NCBI RefSeq assembly: GCF_008367235.1
Contig: NZ_VTZS01000008.1
Location: forward strand, 1 to 64,000
From: Pareuzebyella sediminis
Lineage (GTDB): Bacteria > Bacteroidota > Bacteroidia > Flavobacteriales > Flavobacteriaceae
Length of the DNA stretch: 64,000 nt
Direction of reading: 5' to 3'
Below, piece by piece: positions 37,341-45,898 of the stretch. A program made the translations under genes and the position numbers. Each line of letters starts with the position of its first letter. Position 1 is the first letter of the stretch. The notes beneath the pieces were generated by a model, which saw only the letters and a program-made list of their open reading frames with translations, did not search any database and was not told the origin of the DNA.

Positions 37341-39014
37341 TTATGGTGCTGATTTTTTCTTTTTCAATATAAATTGATGCACTCCCTTTTTCAATGAAAT
37401 GGGAATGCCATGTGCTAGCTTTTTGTCTGAAAACGACTGGTGGTTCTTTTCGCTAGTATTGATTAATTGATACCTATGGTCTTTTTCTACAGTATACCAT
37501 TCTGGAAATTGGTTGATTCGAGGCCAATCCAAGGGCATATGCATAACGGTTTGGTGCCTGGGCGTGTCAAATTTTAAAATACCTGTCCAATCTTGGTCTA
37601 GTGTTATACTGAAAAGTAGATCGTCCTTTTGCATTACGGCCCCTATTTGAAGGTCTGAGCGCCATGGATAAGCCGTTATGCCTTGCGTTTTCCAAAGGCA
37701 ATACATAATTGTAGTTCTAGCAAAATTTCCATCCCCGTGCCATCCTTCAATAATGCCCGATGAACGCCATTGCGAAGTGTTTGCACGGAGACTGGAGTCT
37801 TGTAAAGACCACATCACCTGAGTTTCACTATTTATCCAGGTAGCGGTAGCTGTTATAGGCTCTCTGGCATATAAGTTCAAAGCCCCTTCGATCGCATCGG
37901 CATACCCATCGGAAGAACCGTTTTCCCAATTATAGTTTCTATAGCTGTCATTTAAACCCGATAGACCTTGTAAAGTAGCCGCTCTGTAAGCTTCCACGGA
38001 GTCTACCTGATACACGGAATAAAATGCATTCAATGTATATCCGAAATTATCGGCAATACCTTTTTTTAGGATGTCCCCTGTTTGCGGATTAACGACATCA
38101 TAAAAAAGACCATCCTTGTTTCTGCCAACTTCTAGGGTACGATCAAGCATTTCGTGGATATGGTGCCGGTATTCCTCTTTTTTCTTGCGCGCCGCAAAAT
38201 GGGTTGTAACATAAAGCTCGCACAATCCGGATACTATCTCACAGCCATGGTCACGTAATCTTAGTTCCGAGAAATCCCTGGTCGGATGTTGGTTTCCTAA
38301 TAAATAATAATCGCCTAATCGAATAGCCCAATCGAGGTATTTTTGTTCTCCTGTCATCCAATATACGCGTGAGAGTACTTGTAGCATTTCGCCATTAAGT
38401 TCAACATTGGTGGAGACAATACGGCCAAAATCCGTATCCACGGGCGCATGTTTCCACATGTCATCCAAGATGCCGATCATTCTTTCTGACCAAGGGCTCT
38501 TGCCCAACCATTCTGTTAGCGGCAATAAACCATCTTTGATGTATTCCGATGAGCCGAAAAGAATACTATTTAGGTCCGCCTCGGCAGTATAAAAACCTTT
38601 CTTACTAAAGGAATACGTATCGGGCATTTTATCGATACGTGAGGTAAGCCGAATTTCGTTTTTCAACATTTCGAGCATCCGTCCCTCAAAAAGTGCTTGG
38701 TCGGTAATGGCCGCAGTTAAGACCATAAACGGATAATTATCGGCTGCAGCATCCTTGGCATTCCATATATCCGGATCTTCATACAAGTTTCTAGGGATAA
38801 GACCAGTAGTGGAATCTGCAAAAGCCAGCCAATCTTTTACGAACCGTCTACATCTTTCAAGGCCTTCGTTAACTAAAATGCCATTGGCACGTGCCCGTTT
38901 AAAAGCAATAGTTTGTTCAGGAGTTAGTTCAAACTGATTTTTGGAAGGTCGATTACAGTACAGCAGGAGACAGGCAGAGAAAGTAATCGTTAAATATAGT
39001 TGAATTTTACGCAT
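37341..39014 (-). CDS. Putative (alpha/alpha)6-barrel glycan-active lipoprotein
   Basis: From the ATG at 39014 the protein has 557 residues, with a signal MRKIQLYLTITFSACLLLYC whose Cys is followed by NRPSK. The -1 Tyr makes the lipobox unusual. The body is helical with repeated hairpin motifs (LSRVYWMTGEQKYLDWAIRLGDYYL, SGLCELYVTTHF, YADAIEGALNLY) typical of six-hairpin glycosidases and lyases. The C-terminal about 100 residues are beta-rich. The CAZy family is not recognised. An in-frame extension to 39212 is translation of repeat R2 and is rejected. Confidence 0.65.
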   Translation of the reverse strand: MRKIQLYLTITFSACLLLYCNRPSKNQFELTPEQTIAFKRARANGILVNEGLERCRRFVKDWLAFADSTTGLIPRNLYEDPDIWNAKDAAADNYPFMVLTAAITDQALFEGRMLEMLKNEIRLTSRIDKMPDTYSFSKKGFYTAEADLNSILFGSSEYIKDGLLPLTEWLGKSPWSERMIGILDDMWKHAPVDTDFGRIVSTNVELNGEMLQVLSRVYWMTGEQKYLDWAIRLGDYYLLGNQHPTRDFSELRLRDHGCEIVSGLCELYVTTHFAARKKKEEYRHHIHEMLDRTLEVGRNKDGLFYDVVNPQTGDILKKGIADNFGYTLNAFYSVYQVDSVEAYRAATLQGLSGLNDSYRNYNWENGSSDGYADAIEGALNLYAREPITATATWINSETQVMWSLQDSSLRANTSQWRSSGIIEGWHGDGNFARTTIMYCLWKTQGITAYPWRSDLQIGAVMQKDDLLFSITLDQDWTGILKFDTPRHQTVMHMPLDWPRINQFPEWYTVEKDHRYQLINTSEKNHQSFSDKKLAHGIPISLKKGVHQFILKKKKSAP

Positions 39015-39035
39015 AATTATCTTTCTGATTCTAAA

Positions 39036-39276
39036 GCCTAACGACCTGTTACACACGACATCTGCAAAAGCAGTGTGCGGGTTGTGGCGCTGGTATTGAT
39101 TTCTACGGAAATATAGCAAAATCCGGCAACTATGAAGTGGATATCGGTCTTGTGTTTTACGATATTGGGAGTATAGATTATCGTACCACCGGGCGTAGCG
39201 ATCGATAAACACCCGTAAAATAAAAGGCAGTGGTGAAGACGTTGCTTTTAGCTAATGTTATGGCAGGTTGTTAGCC
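39036..39276. repeat. attC-like site A containing mosaic repeat R2
   Basis: The site runs from GCCTAAC (39036-39042) to GTTAGCC (39270-39276). The arms AACGACCTGTTA and, reversed and complemented, AACAACCTGCCATA pair with G-T wobbles on the plus strand. Nested inside is R2 (39098-39224): block A, then block C, then a tail CGTACCACCGG ... CACCC. The stretch 39044-39150 is nearly identical to 46512-46618. Confidence 0.6.
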
Positions 39277-39287
39277 ATTGGCTTTAT

Positions 39288-40046
39288 TTAAATTGAAAAT
39301 TGTTCGGCAAATACCATAATTATATGGGCGAAAATGTGAGCAATAAAAGCACTCTCCAGTCCTTTTTTCCAGTATAACCAACCGAAAATAATTCCACCAA
39401 GCGAGTTTCCAATTAAAATATAGGCTAGTAATCCCGTTGTTGGATGATCAACCGCTTGATAGGCAATTGGAAAATGTCCAAAAGCAAAAAGTATAGCAGA
39501 GAGTACAATACCTATCCAAAACACAAATGGTTTTGTGCCTTTAAATATTTTCGAGCATAACCAAATAATTAAGGTCATTAAACCAAATCTCATTACTATT
39601 TCTTCCGTTAATCCTCCATATAAGAACCTTGCCGCTAATGTTGGTTGTAAGGATTCTCTCAATTCAAGAAATTCGGCTGGTACAATTGGATTAAAAACGA
39701 AGCTGACAAGACTTAACAAGATTCCTGATAATATTCCTCCTACAAGTCCGTACTTAAGAATACTTGTAGTTTTGATACTTTCTTTCCGTATGCCAATGAG
39801 CTTTTCAATAATCGGGACTTTTAAATTGACTTTCTGATATAATATGGTTCCAATTACAACCAATATTACCAACAAAATAGTTGGGTTAATTAGGGTTAAT
39901 AGTTTGATTTGTCCTGCTGTAAATTTGTCTTTTAAAATAGCTTCAACTTCGGAAGGTAGCGGGATATCCATCGTTAGTATAGATGCAATGCCAATCATTC
40001 CGATAAGTATCAGGATTATTCCTAAAAGTATCTTTTTTCCAGTCAT
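39288..40046 (-). CDS. CPBP-family intramembrane metalloprotease
   Basis: A 252-residue protein with seven or eight membrane helices and the Abi/CPBP motifs TEEIVMRFG (EExxxR), FAFGHFPIAY (FxxxH) and the final AHIFAHIIM. Family members (Rce1-like) cut substrates within the membrane or protect from bacteriocins. It forms the last module of the cassette-like array. Its module is bounded by GTTAGCCA (39270-39277) and TGGCTAAC (40058-40065). Confidence 0.9.
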   Translation of the reverse strand: MTGKKILLGIILILIGMIGIASILTMDIPLPSEVEAILKDKFTAGQIKLLTLINPTILLVILVVIGTILYQKVNLKVPIIEKLIGIRKESIKTTSILKYGLVGGILSGILLSLVSFVFNPIVPAEFLELRESLQPTLAARFLYGGLTEEIVMRFGLMTLIIWLCSKIFKGTKPFVFWIGIVLSAILFAFGHFPIAYQAVDHPTTGLLAYILIGNSLGGIIFGWLYWKKGLESAFIAHIFAHIIMVFAEQFSI

Positions 40047-40057
40047 TTTTTTGCTTG

Positions 40058-40177
40058 TGGCTAACGATCTAGCGTTAGAATAGTAGCGGATTTTGAGTAC
40101 GTACTTTTTGGTTAAACCTAGACTTTTTTATGTTTATTCGACTTCGTTTTACTGATTGCACCGCTATTATTTTTAGA
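40058..40177. repeat. attC-like site B
   Basis: TGGCTAAC at 40058-40065 is followed by the left stem TTAGAATAGTAGCGG (40075-40089). The right stem CCGCTATTATTTTTAGA (40161-40177) overlaps the end of the GNAT gene. Mismatches include two G-T wobbles on the plus strand. The outer sequence is shared with site C while the inner stem base pairs covary (AGCGG here, AGCCGA there). Confidence 0.65.
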
Positions 40178-40646
40178 CATTGATGGCATTATTTTTAACT
40201 AATCCGTCATATACCTTCGGGTTATGTTTTTCCATATAAAATTCAGGATTGGATATTTCGGTAAACCCAAATTTTTTATAAAGCCATTCAGCTGTATCAG
40301 TTACTAAAATCCAGCGTCTTAATCCTTGAAGATTAGGGTGTTCCATTATTTCATCTATCAGCCACTTACTTAATCCCTTTCCTCTATATTTCTCTAACAC
40401 ATAAACATCTCCTAAATATGCAATAGTTGAATAGTCCGAAATTATTCTAGCAAAGCCAATTTGCTTGTCTTTGTAATAAAGCCCAAAATTCAACGAGTTT
40501 TCAATGGATGTTTTCAAAGTATTGATCGGAATTCCTTTAGCCCAATCAGTTTCGTTTGCAAGGAATTTGTGGATGCTCAAAATATCTAGTTTATCCTTGT
40601 CAGTTGAAATGGTATATTCATTTCTTTGTGCTTCTCTAATTTTCAT
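40173..40646 (-). CDS. GNAT-family N-acetyltransferase
   Basis: From ATG at 40646 the protein has 157 residues, with the acetyl-CoA loop YVLEKYRGKGLSKWLIDEIM and the C-terminal WLYKKFGF. An upstream in-frame start at 40718 would translate site C and is rejected. The acetyl acceptor is unknown. It is a single-gene module between sites B and C. Confidence 0.92.
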   Translation of the reverse strand: MKIREAQRNEYTISTDKDKLDILSIHKFLANETDWAKGIPINTLKTSIENSLNFGLYYKDKQIGFARIISDYSTIAYLGDVYVLEKYRGKGLSKWLIDEIMEHPNLQGLRRWILVTDTAEWLYKKFGFTEISNPEFYMEKHNPKVYDGLVKNNAINV

Positions 40647-40679
40647 TACAGTTGATTTTAACTTGGAATAACGTTTAGT

Positions 40680-40782
40680 ATTAGAATAACAGCCGACTGC
40701 GTTACAATCCCCATTCAATTGAAACGAAAGTTGAAGCGGTTATCATCCTTGAATTTACGATGGTCTCGGCTATTATTTTTAT
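40680..40782. repeat. attC-like site C
   Basis: Left stem ATTAGAATAACAGCCGA (40680-40696) pairs with right stem TCGGCTATTATTTTTAT (40766-40782), with a few mismatches, around a 69-base spacer. AACGTTTAG lies just outside on the left. Confidence 0.65.
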
Positions 40783-40798
40783 TAAGTGTCCTGCTGAT

Positions 40799-42082
40799 TT
40801 ACTTTTCATTCTTATAAACTGTCCCACCTTTCATAACAAATGTTACGTTTTCTAGCGTTTTAATATCTTCGAGTGGATTTGTTTCTACTGCGATTATATC
40901 TGCTAATAATCCTTCTTTTATTTCTCCTCTATCGTCGATCTTTAACATTTCTGCACTATGTATGGTAGCCGCTCTTATTGCATCAAAGGATTTCATTCCT
41001 CTTTTCATCATTGCGGAAAGTTCAAGTGCATTTTTCCCATGCGGTACTAGCGGGGCATCTGTACCCATTGCAATTTTGACCCCCGCCTTTATTGCCTTTT
41101 CATGACTCTTAATTGCCAAGGGTAAATTGTTTTTTGATTTTTCAACAACGATCGGGTTCATCTTATCATAGCTTAAAGGTATGATGTCCAATAAAGCATT
41201 TGTTGGTACTAAATAGGCTCCTTTTTGGATAAATAGTTTGATGGCTTCATCAGAAAGAAGGGAACCATGTTCTATTGAGGTGACCCCGGCTTGGAGCGCT
41301 GCGACAATACCATCGGAACCATGGGCATGTGCCGCCACCGTTATATGGTGTCTATTCGCTTCTTCCACTACAGCGGTTATTTCTTCTTTTGTCATTTGTT
41401 GAGCCCCTGATGGTCCCTCCAAAGAAGACATACCTGCTGTGGCCATAATCTTAATTGCCTTTGCTCCATGTTTGATTTGATAGCGTGCCGCTTTTACAAA
41501 TTCATCTGTTCCGTCGGCTATACCATATTCAGGCCCCAAATCTATCACGGTTTCGGCAAAACCACCCTGCATGGAAAGGTCGGCATGTCCTCCAGTAATT
41601 CCGAGCGCATGTCCTGTAGGAATGATATGAGGAGCATTGATCCAGCCATTGTCAGAGGCCTCTGCTAAAGCAACATCAATTAGTTCAATAGAGGGGTGCA
41701 ATTGACCAATATTTCTAACGGTAGTAAAACCTGCCATTAAAGTTGACTCAGCATTCTTTGCAGCTCTTAAAGCACTTTTGCTTGCGTTATCAATTACGAA
41801 CAGAGTAAAATGGTTAGGAACGAAATCCATATTTAAATGAACGTGCATATCCATCAAACCAGGCAAAAGAATTTGGCTACCCAAATCTATTACTTCAATG
41901 CTTTCAGGAATAGATTTTGGATTAATCGATTTAATCAATCCATTTTCAATAAGAAGGTTTGCTGGTTGTATCAATTTTCCAGACTTCACATCGAGGTAAG
42001 CAGAAGCTTTAATTAATTTGGTCTGTGCATATATTGAGGTAATTGTAAAGATGAGGATTAAGAATAAGGTGTACTGTTTCAT
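40799..42082 (-). CDS. Secreted amidohydrolase (imidazolonepropionase/prolidase-like)
   Basis: The 427-residue protein has a signal peptide (MKQYTLFLILIFTITSIYAQ) and the full amidohydrolase set: HxH in PGLMDMHVHL, the carboxylated Lys in AIKIMATAGM, His in VAAHAHG and IEHGS, and Asp in MGTDAPLVPHG. Close families hydrolyse N-acyl amino acids, Xaa-Pro dipeptides or cyclic amides. It is a single-gene module between sites C and D. Confidence 0.9.
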   Translation of the reverse strand: MKQYTLFLILIFTITSIYAQTKLIKASAYLDVKSGKLIQPANLLIENGLIKSINPKSIPESIEVIDLGSQILLPGLMDMHVHLNMDFVPNHFTLFVIDNASKSALRAAKNAESTLMAGFTTVRNIGQLHPSIELIDVALAEASDNGWINAPHIIPTGHALGITGGHADLSMQGGFAETVIDLGPEYGIADGTDEFVKAARYQIKHGAKAIKIMATAGMSSLEGPSGAQQMTKEEITAVVEEANRHHITVAAHAHGSDGIVAALQAGVTSIEHGSLLSDEAIKLFIQKGAYLVPTNALLDIIPLSYDKMNPIVVEKSKNNLPLAIKSHEKAIKAGVKIAMGTDAPLVPHGKNALELSAMMKRGMKSFDAIRAATIHSAEMLKIDDRGEIKEGLLADIIAVETNPLEDIKTLENVTFVMKGGTVYKNEK

Positions 42083-42100
42083 CTAAGTATCATTTTTTGT

Positions 42101-42230
42101 ATTGGTGGTTGGGCTATGATTTCGGCGTGGAAAATCCAAGGGATTTTTCAATTGGGAAATATCATGCCGACTAAATATAGGGAATTACAAGGCTAATTGA
42201 GTGCCACGCTGAATTATAGCCCTTGTTGCC
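42101..42230. repeat. attC-like site D
   Basis: Left stem GGGCTATGATTTCGGCGTGG (42111-42130) pairs with right stem CCACGCTGAATTATAGCCC (42204-42222), with one bulge and two G-T wobbles on the plus strand. Flanks are GGTT on the left and TTGTTGCC on the right, as in sites E1 and E2. Confidence 0.75.
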
Positions 42231-42366
42231 ATTTCGTTGTTTTTGCCAAACACATTATGCCATACCTTTTCAACTCGAATGGAGTGAAAGTTCTTATTTT
42301 ATTGAAATTCAGCAATTTGCACTTCTTTTTGACAAAAATTTCTGAAATTTTCAGTATATTTCTGGT

Positions 42367-42516
42367 ATGGAAAAAGTGGAATTTATTTTTCAGATAAATA
42401 TTGCAATTATTGCTATAGCTTCACTTTGTGTTCTTTGGGCCGTTATAGCCTCCTTGAACGATAGGGGAAGGAACTTTCGAAGTAGTAGGAACAGAAGGGC
42501 AAGAAAACAGTTCTAA
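42367..42516 (+). CDS. Small membrane protein with RNFRSSRNRRARKQF tail
   Basis: The 49-residue peptide begins MEKVEFIFQI, has one membrane helix (IAIIAIASLCVLWAVIASL) and a basic tail RNFRSSRNRRARKQF identical to that of the peptide at 36951-37061. All codon differences in the shared tail are synonymous. N-in/C-out or reverse topology is not determined. It is plus-strand inside an otherwise minus-strand region. No known family. Confidence 0.7.
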   Translation: MEKVEFIFQINIAIIAIASLCVLWAVIASLNDRGRNFRSSRNRRARKQF

Positions 42517-42908
42517 AAGATTATACGTTGTCCTTAAATGCACCGTTTTATTTTCTACTCCGTTCGAGTGAAAAGCCTACATGTTTATTTTTCCTACCTA
42601 TTAAAAAAATCTACAATGTAACTTGAAGCATTTAATTCCGTTCGAGTTGGAAGCCTTGCGTTGCGCCATTCTAAAATTCCCATTGCAAACCGTCTAAAAA
42701 GTCCTTTTCCGATTCTAATAAACTCCCTTTTTCCATCGATCGATTCCGAGCGAAAAGTTTTTTACAACGAATGGCAACGGATTGTGTACGGCTCGTTGCG
42801 GAAAATCAGCTATGATCTTCCGCCGTAACCAAAAGATAGCATATTGCAACGGATTCCGATCAAGGAAAAACTTGTTTGTTTTTTACCTCGGTTCTTTGTT
42901 GTAGACAG
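42517..42908. repeat. Intergenic region with direct repeats and a hairpin
   Basis: The motif TCCGTTCGAGT with a following AAGCCT occurs at about 42559-42579 and 42635-42656, with a degenerate third copy near 42743. A stem GTTGCGGAA/TTCCGC (42795-42829) resembles half of an attC-like site, and TTTGTTGTAGAC at the right edge may be the terminus of the next module. No gene seen. Confidence 0.5.
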
Positions 42909-43931
42909 TTATTTTTTAAATCTCAAGAATCTTGCTGCGTTATTATAAAAAATATCCGCCTTTTGTTCTGTAGTTAAAAATTTTGCGTTATTAATTATTT
43001 CTATTGACTTTTCTAGTAGTTCTGGCCAAATGAAAGTGTCGGACCCGAACATTATTCGTTTTCCAAATCCCGCACTAATAAGTTTTTTGAGATGAAATTC
43101 GTAAAAATAGTCACTCGGATATGCCCATTGAATCCCTCCTAGATCAACATAGATTTGTGGATAATGGTACATCATGGTTATCATTTCATCAATAAATGGC
43201 TCACCATAATGCATAACGGAAATACGAAGTCGTGGATATTTTTTTAAGACTTCTTCGAGCAACAAAGGATTTGAATAAGCGGCAACATATTTAGGACTGA
43301 AGAGATATGGGCTTCCTGGGGCTCCCGTACCCAAGTGAATGGCAACGGGAATATTTAATGCCTCTGCCATAGCATAATAAGAATCCATTCTTGGGTCATT
43401 AGGTGCTATTCCAGCGTATTGATTAGATATTTCACCAAACACCTTTATATCATGTGTATTTATGATGGCTTTTAAACTGTCAACAGAAATGGAATCCCTT
43501 TCTAGATTAAACTCGATACTCGGTATTATTTTGTCACCGAATTTTGTAGACCACTCCTCTAAAATAGATTGAGAACCGCTAACCACTGGTGTTACATTTA
43601 ATTTATTTAGTTGGTCTTGAATTCTTAAACTATAGTCTTCAAATGTTGTAGATGAATAAATAGGTGTTTTGCATCTTGGGTTTTTCAACGTAGAGTCCCA
43701 AACTTTTCCAAATTCTTCCTTGGGGTCAAAGTGTGGAACTAAATTTGAAAGAGGCAAACACAATGCTAGTTTTTCAGGTGGCAGTGTGTTATTGCTCTCT
43801 GCATGCATGTGCATGTCTATTATTGGGCCTCTATACCAGTTGTCATTTTCAGTGGTCTCTTTTCTTTCTCCATCTGAATTACAAGAAGAAAAAATTAAAA
43901 GTATCGCAATTATTTGGTGTAACCTTATCAT
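42909..43931 (-). CDS. Amidohydrolase-2-type TIM-barrel lipoprotein
   Basis: From ATG at 43931 (a TTG two codons upstream is less likely) the 340-residue protein has a lipoprotein signal ending FSSC. Metal-binding HxH is in IDMHMHAE; further metal or active-site residues lie in VAIHLGTG, SVMHYGEP and IMFGSDTFIWPE. This family includes decarboxylases, lactonases and amidases. It is a single-gene module ending at site E1. Confidence 0.85.
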   Translation of the reverse strand: MIRLHQIIAILLIFSSCNSDGERKETTENDNWYRGPIIDMHMHAESNNTLPPEKLALCLPLSNLVPHFDPKEEFGKVWDSTLKNPRCKTPIYSSTTFEDYSLRIQDQLNKLNVTPVVSGSQSILEEWSTKFGDKIIPSIEFNLERDSISVDSLKAIINTHDIKVFGEISNQYAGIAPNDPRMDSYYAMAEALNIPVAIHLGTGAPGSPYLFSPKYVAAYSNPLLLEEVLKKYPRLRISVMHYGEPFIDEMITMMYHYPQIYVDLGGIQWAYPSDYFYEFHLKKLISAGFGKRIMFGSDTFIWPELLEKSIEIINNAKFLTTEQKADIFYNNAARFLRFKK

Positions 43932-43945
43932 TTTCAATGGTCCAG

Positions 43946-44075
43946 AACGGTTGGGCTATGGGTGGTTGCTTACAGCACTAAGGTAGCAAAAAGTCAGAGC
44001 GTGAGGAATATTCGAAGAATATTTCGATTGACATTTACCAACCTCCAACAATTACTTATGTCCATTATAGGCAAG
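43946..44075. repeat. attC-like site E1
   Basis: The block 43946-44062 is about 90% identical to site E2 (45764-45880). It has AACGGTTGGGCTATGGG on the left, the internal palindrome GGAATATTC-GAA-GAATATTTC, and AACAATTACTTATG on the right. Its right stem has diverged (ATGTCC instead of ATAGCC), so the stem is weaker than E2's. Confidence 0.75.
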
Positions 44076-44078
44076 TCA

Positions 44079-44573
44079 TTATTTTAATTCTTCAAATTCA
44101 ATTAGTGTTTTTCCTAAAATCAATTTATCTCCTGACTTTAAGTGACAAATTTTATTAATCGGTTTCCCATTATGAATTGTTTTATTCAATGGTGATAGCT
44201 CCTGAAACATTACCTTATTTCCACGATAGAAAAATACTCCGTGGTCTCTTGATACAGTTGGATCAGTTAAATCAATATCGTTTTCAGATTTCCTGCCCAC
44301 GGATAATTTACATTGATAAGGGATGAAATATTTATTTGCTGTATTTCCATCTTTGTCTCTAACAACTATTAATCCAATTGCGAATTGTCTGGCAAGTTGA
44401 GCAGCAGCTTCTGGATTTTCAAATAGTAATTTTGAGTAATTAACAGCAAAGTCAGTATTCCAAATTTTAACTTCTTGCTTGATTTTTAGCTTGGTTATAA
44501 AATATGAAGAAATCAAACTTATAGTTGCTCCTGAAATTCCTCCTATTAATGCTGCCAACACCGTGTTATCCAT
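44079..44573 (-). CDS. Membrane-anchored FHA-domain protein
   Basis: The 164-residue protein has an N-terminal membrane helix (LAALIGGISGATISLISSYF) and a C-terminal FHA domain (about 85-164) with VGRKSENDI and TVSRDHGVFF, the phosphothreonine-binding Arg, Ser and His. The later N-G motif is shifted (NKTIHNG). It lies 46 bases after the HNH gene in the same two-gene module bounded by the near-identical sites E1 and E2. It may read a phosphorylated partner at the membrane. Confidence 0.85.
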   Translation of the reverse strand: MDNTVLAALIGGISGATISLISSYFITKLKIKQEVKIWNTDFAVNYSKLLFENPEAAAQLARQFAIGLIVVRDKDGNTANKYFIPYQCKLSVGRKSENDIDLTDPTVSRDHGVFFYRGNKVMFQELSPLNKTIHNGKPINKICHLKSGDKLILGKTLIEFEELK

Positions 44574-44619
44574 AAGTTTGATTTAATGTTCGTTTAAATA
44601 CATTGTTAGCCACAGTTAT

Positions 44620-45750
44620 TTATTCATAATCATTGTAATCTATGTCTCTATAATGGATATCTGGCGTTCTCTGTTTACTCTTATTTGGTATCCCAAAGGC
44701 ATAAGGCCTAATATCAATTAAAAGTCGTTTCTCTTTTTTTTCTATAGTTTCACTAACATCCAGAATTTTGCCATAAACTAAATAAATTGGCCTTCTTCCA
44801 ATTCTCCAAGTAGCAGTAGATGAAGTAATAAACATTGGGTCAACTTTCCATTCCACAAAAAATGGTTTTCTTCTGAAATGTATAATTGTTGGCTCTGAAT
44901 TTTCATCAATTACATCTCCTTTATAAGTTCTGCCATAAACACCTCCTGTATAAAAACAATATTTTCCGACAATTCCTTTTTTCAATTCTGAAACTTTTAA
45001 TAAATCGTCTAAGTCATAAAGTTTTACTTTAGAGAACGTTTCGAGTAGTATTTTATAGTAATGTTGGATTAACATTGTCGAACCATACATTGCGAAAAAC
45101 TTCAGAGGCGTATTTTTATTCAAGTTGTATTTTTCATACAATTGTGGATTTATATTACCTGTACTTAAAATTAAGTTCTCAGCATTAAGTCTTTCTGAAA
45201 ATATTGTATCTGGAACTTCTTTATTGATTTGTAAAGCAAGTTCTAAAACTCTATTAACGTTTATATAGTCCAAGTCATTAACATTGTTGCTTTCCAATGC
45301 TAGCGTCCTAATTGCATTACTTTCAACTCTTTTCTCCCAACTGTTTTTGGCTTTTATAATTTGTTTTGGTGAAATTTTATTTGCCAATGCTTCTCCTTCT
45401 CTATGAGCTAATTCGTGGTCATTAGGGCATAAAACTGCAAGATTTTCATATGAACTGTCTTGGCTAATATTATAATGTTCTATGTGATGAATTATGTAGC
45501 TATCGCTTTTATTTCCGTGACATAAGCAACAGGTAAAAGCACTTCTTTCCAAAAGTTCCTGAACAATATCTTCATCAATTGGCTGCCTTTTTACAGCACG
45601 TTTTAAAATTTCAGCTTGATGAGATGGTAAGTTGTATTTACCAATTAAATTATTTTTAGATGTATTTCTAATAGTGGAAATATTTAGATTTTTTGATTTA
45701 GCAATATCAGCTAATTCAATATCAATTCCATATTTTATGAGAGTGTTCAT
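44620..45750 (-). CDS. HNH endonuclease-domain protein
   Basis: A 376-residue protein with a zinc-type HNH domain near residues 70-115 (FTCCLCHGN, IHHIEHYN, ENLAVLCPNDHELAH). The N-terminal 60 residues are short helices, and the C-terminal 230 residues are unrecognised with several aromatic beta segments (CFYTGGVYGRTYKGDV). It shares a module with an FHA protein. A role as a nuclease effector or in DNA defence is possible but unproven. Confidence 0.85.
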   Translation of the reverse strand: MNTLIKYGIDIELADIAKSKNLNISTIRNTSKNNLIGKYNLPSHQAEILKRAVKRQPIDEDIVQELLERSAFTCCLCHGNKSDSYIIHHIEHYNISQDSSYENLAVLCPNDHELAHREGEALANKISPKQIIKAKNSWEKRVESNAIRTLALESNNVNDLDYINVNRVLELALQINKEVPDTIFSERLNAENLILSTGNINPQLYEKYNLNKNTPLKFFAMYGSTMLIQHYYKILLETFSKVKLYDLDDLLKVSELKKGIVGKYCFYTGGVYGRTYKGDVIDENSEPTIIHFRRKPFFVEWKVDPMFITSSTATWRIGRRPIYLVYGKILDVSETIEKKEKRLLIDIRPYAFGIPNKSKQRTPDIHYRDIDYNDYE

Positions 45751-45759
45751 CTAATAATT

Positions 45760-45890
45760 GCTAACGGTTGGGCTATGGGTATTTGCTTACAGCACTAAGT
45801 TAGCAAAAAGTCACAGCGTGAGGAATATTCGAAGAATATTCCGATTGACATTTACCAACCTCCAACAATTACTTATAGCCGTTGTTGGCA
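45760..45890. repeat. attC-like site E2
   Basis: From GCTAAC (45760-45765) to GTTGTTGGCA (45881-45890). Left stem GGCTATGGGTATTTGCT (45771-45787) pairs with right stem AACAATTACTTATAGCC (45864-45880). A perfect palindrome GGAATATTC-GAA-GAATATTCC (45822-45842) sits inside. Two G-T wobbles fall on the plus strand. Confidence 0.8.
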
Positions 45891-45898
45891 TTTCGTTT

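Noticed and set aside
39015-39212. N-terminal extension of the 37341-39014 gene
   Set aside because: The extension is repeat R2/site A; the signal peptide begins at 39014.
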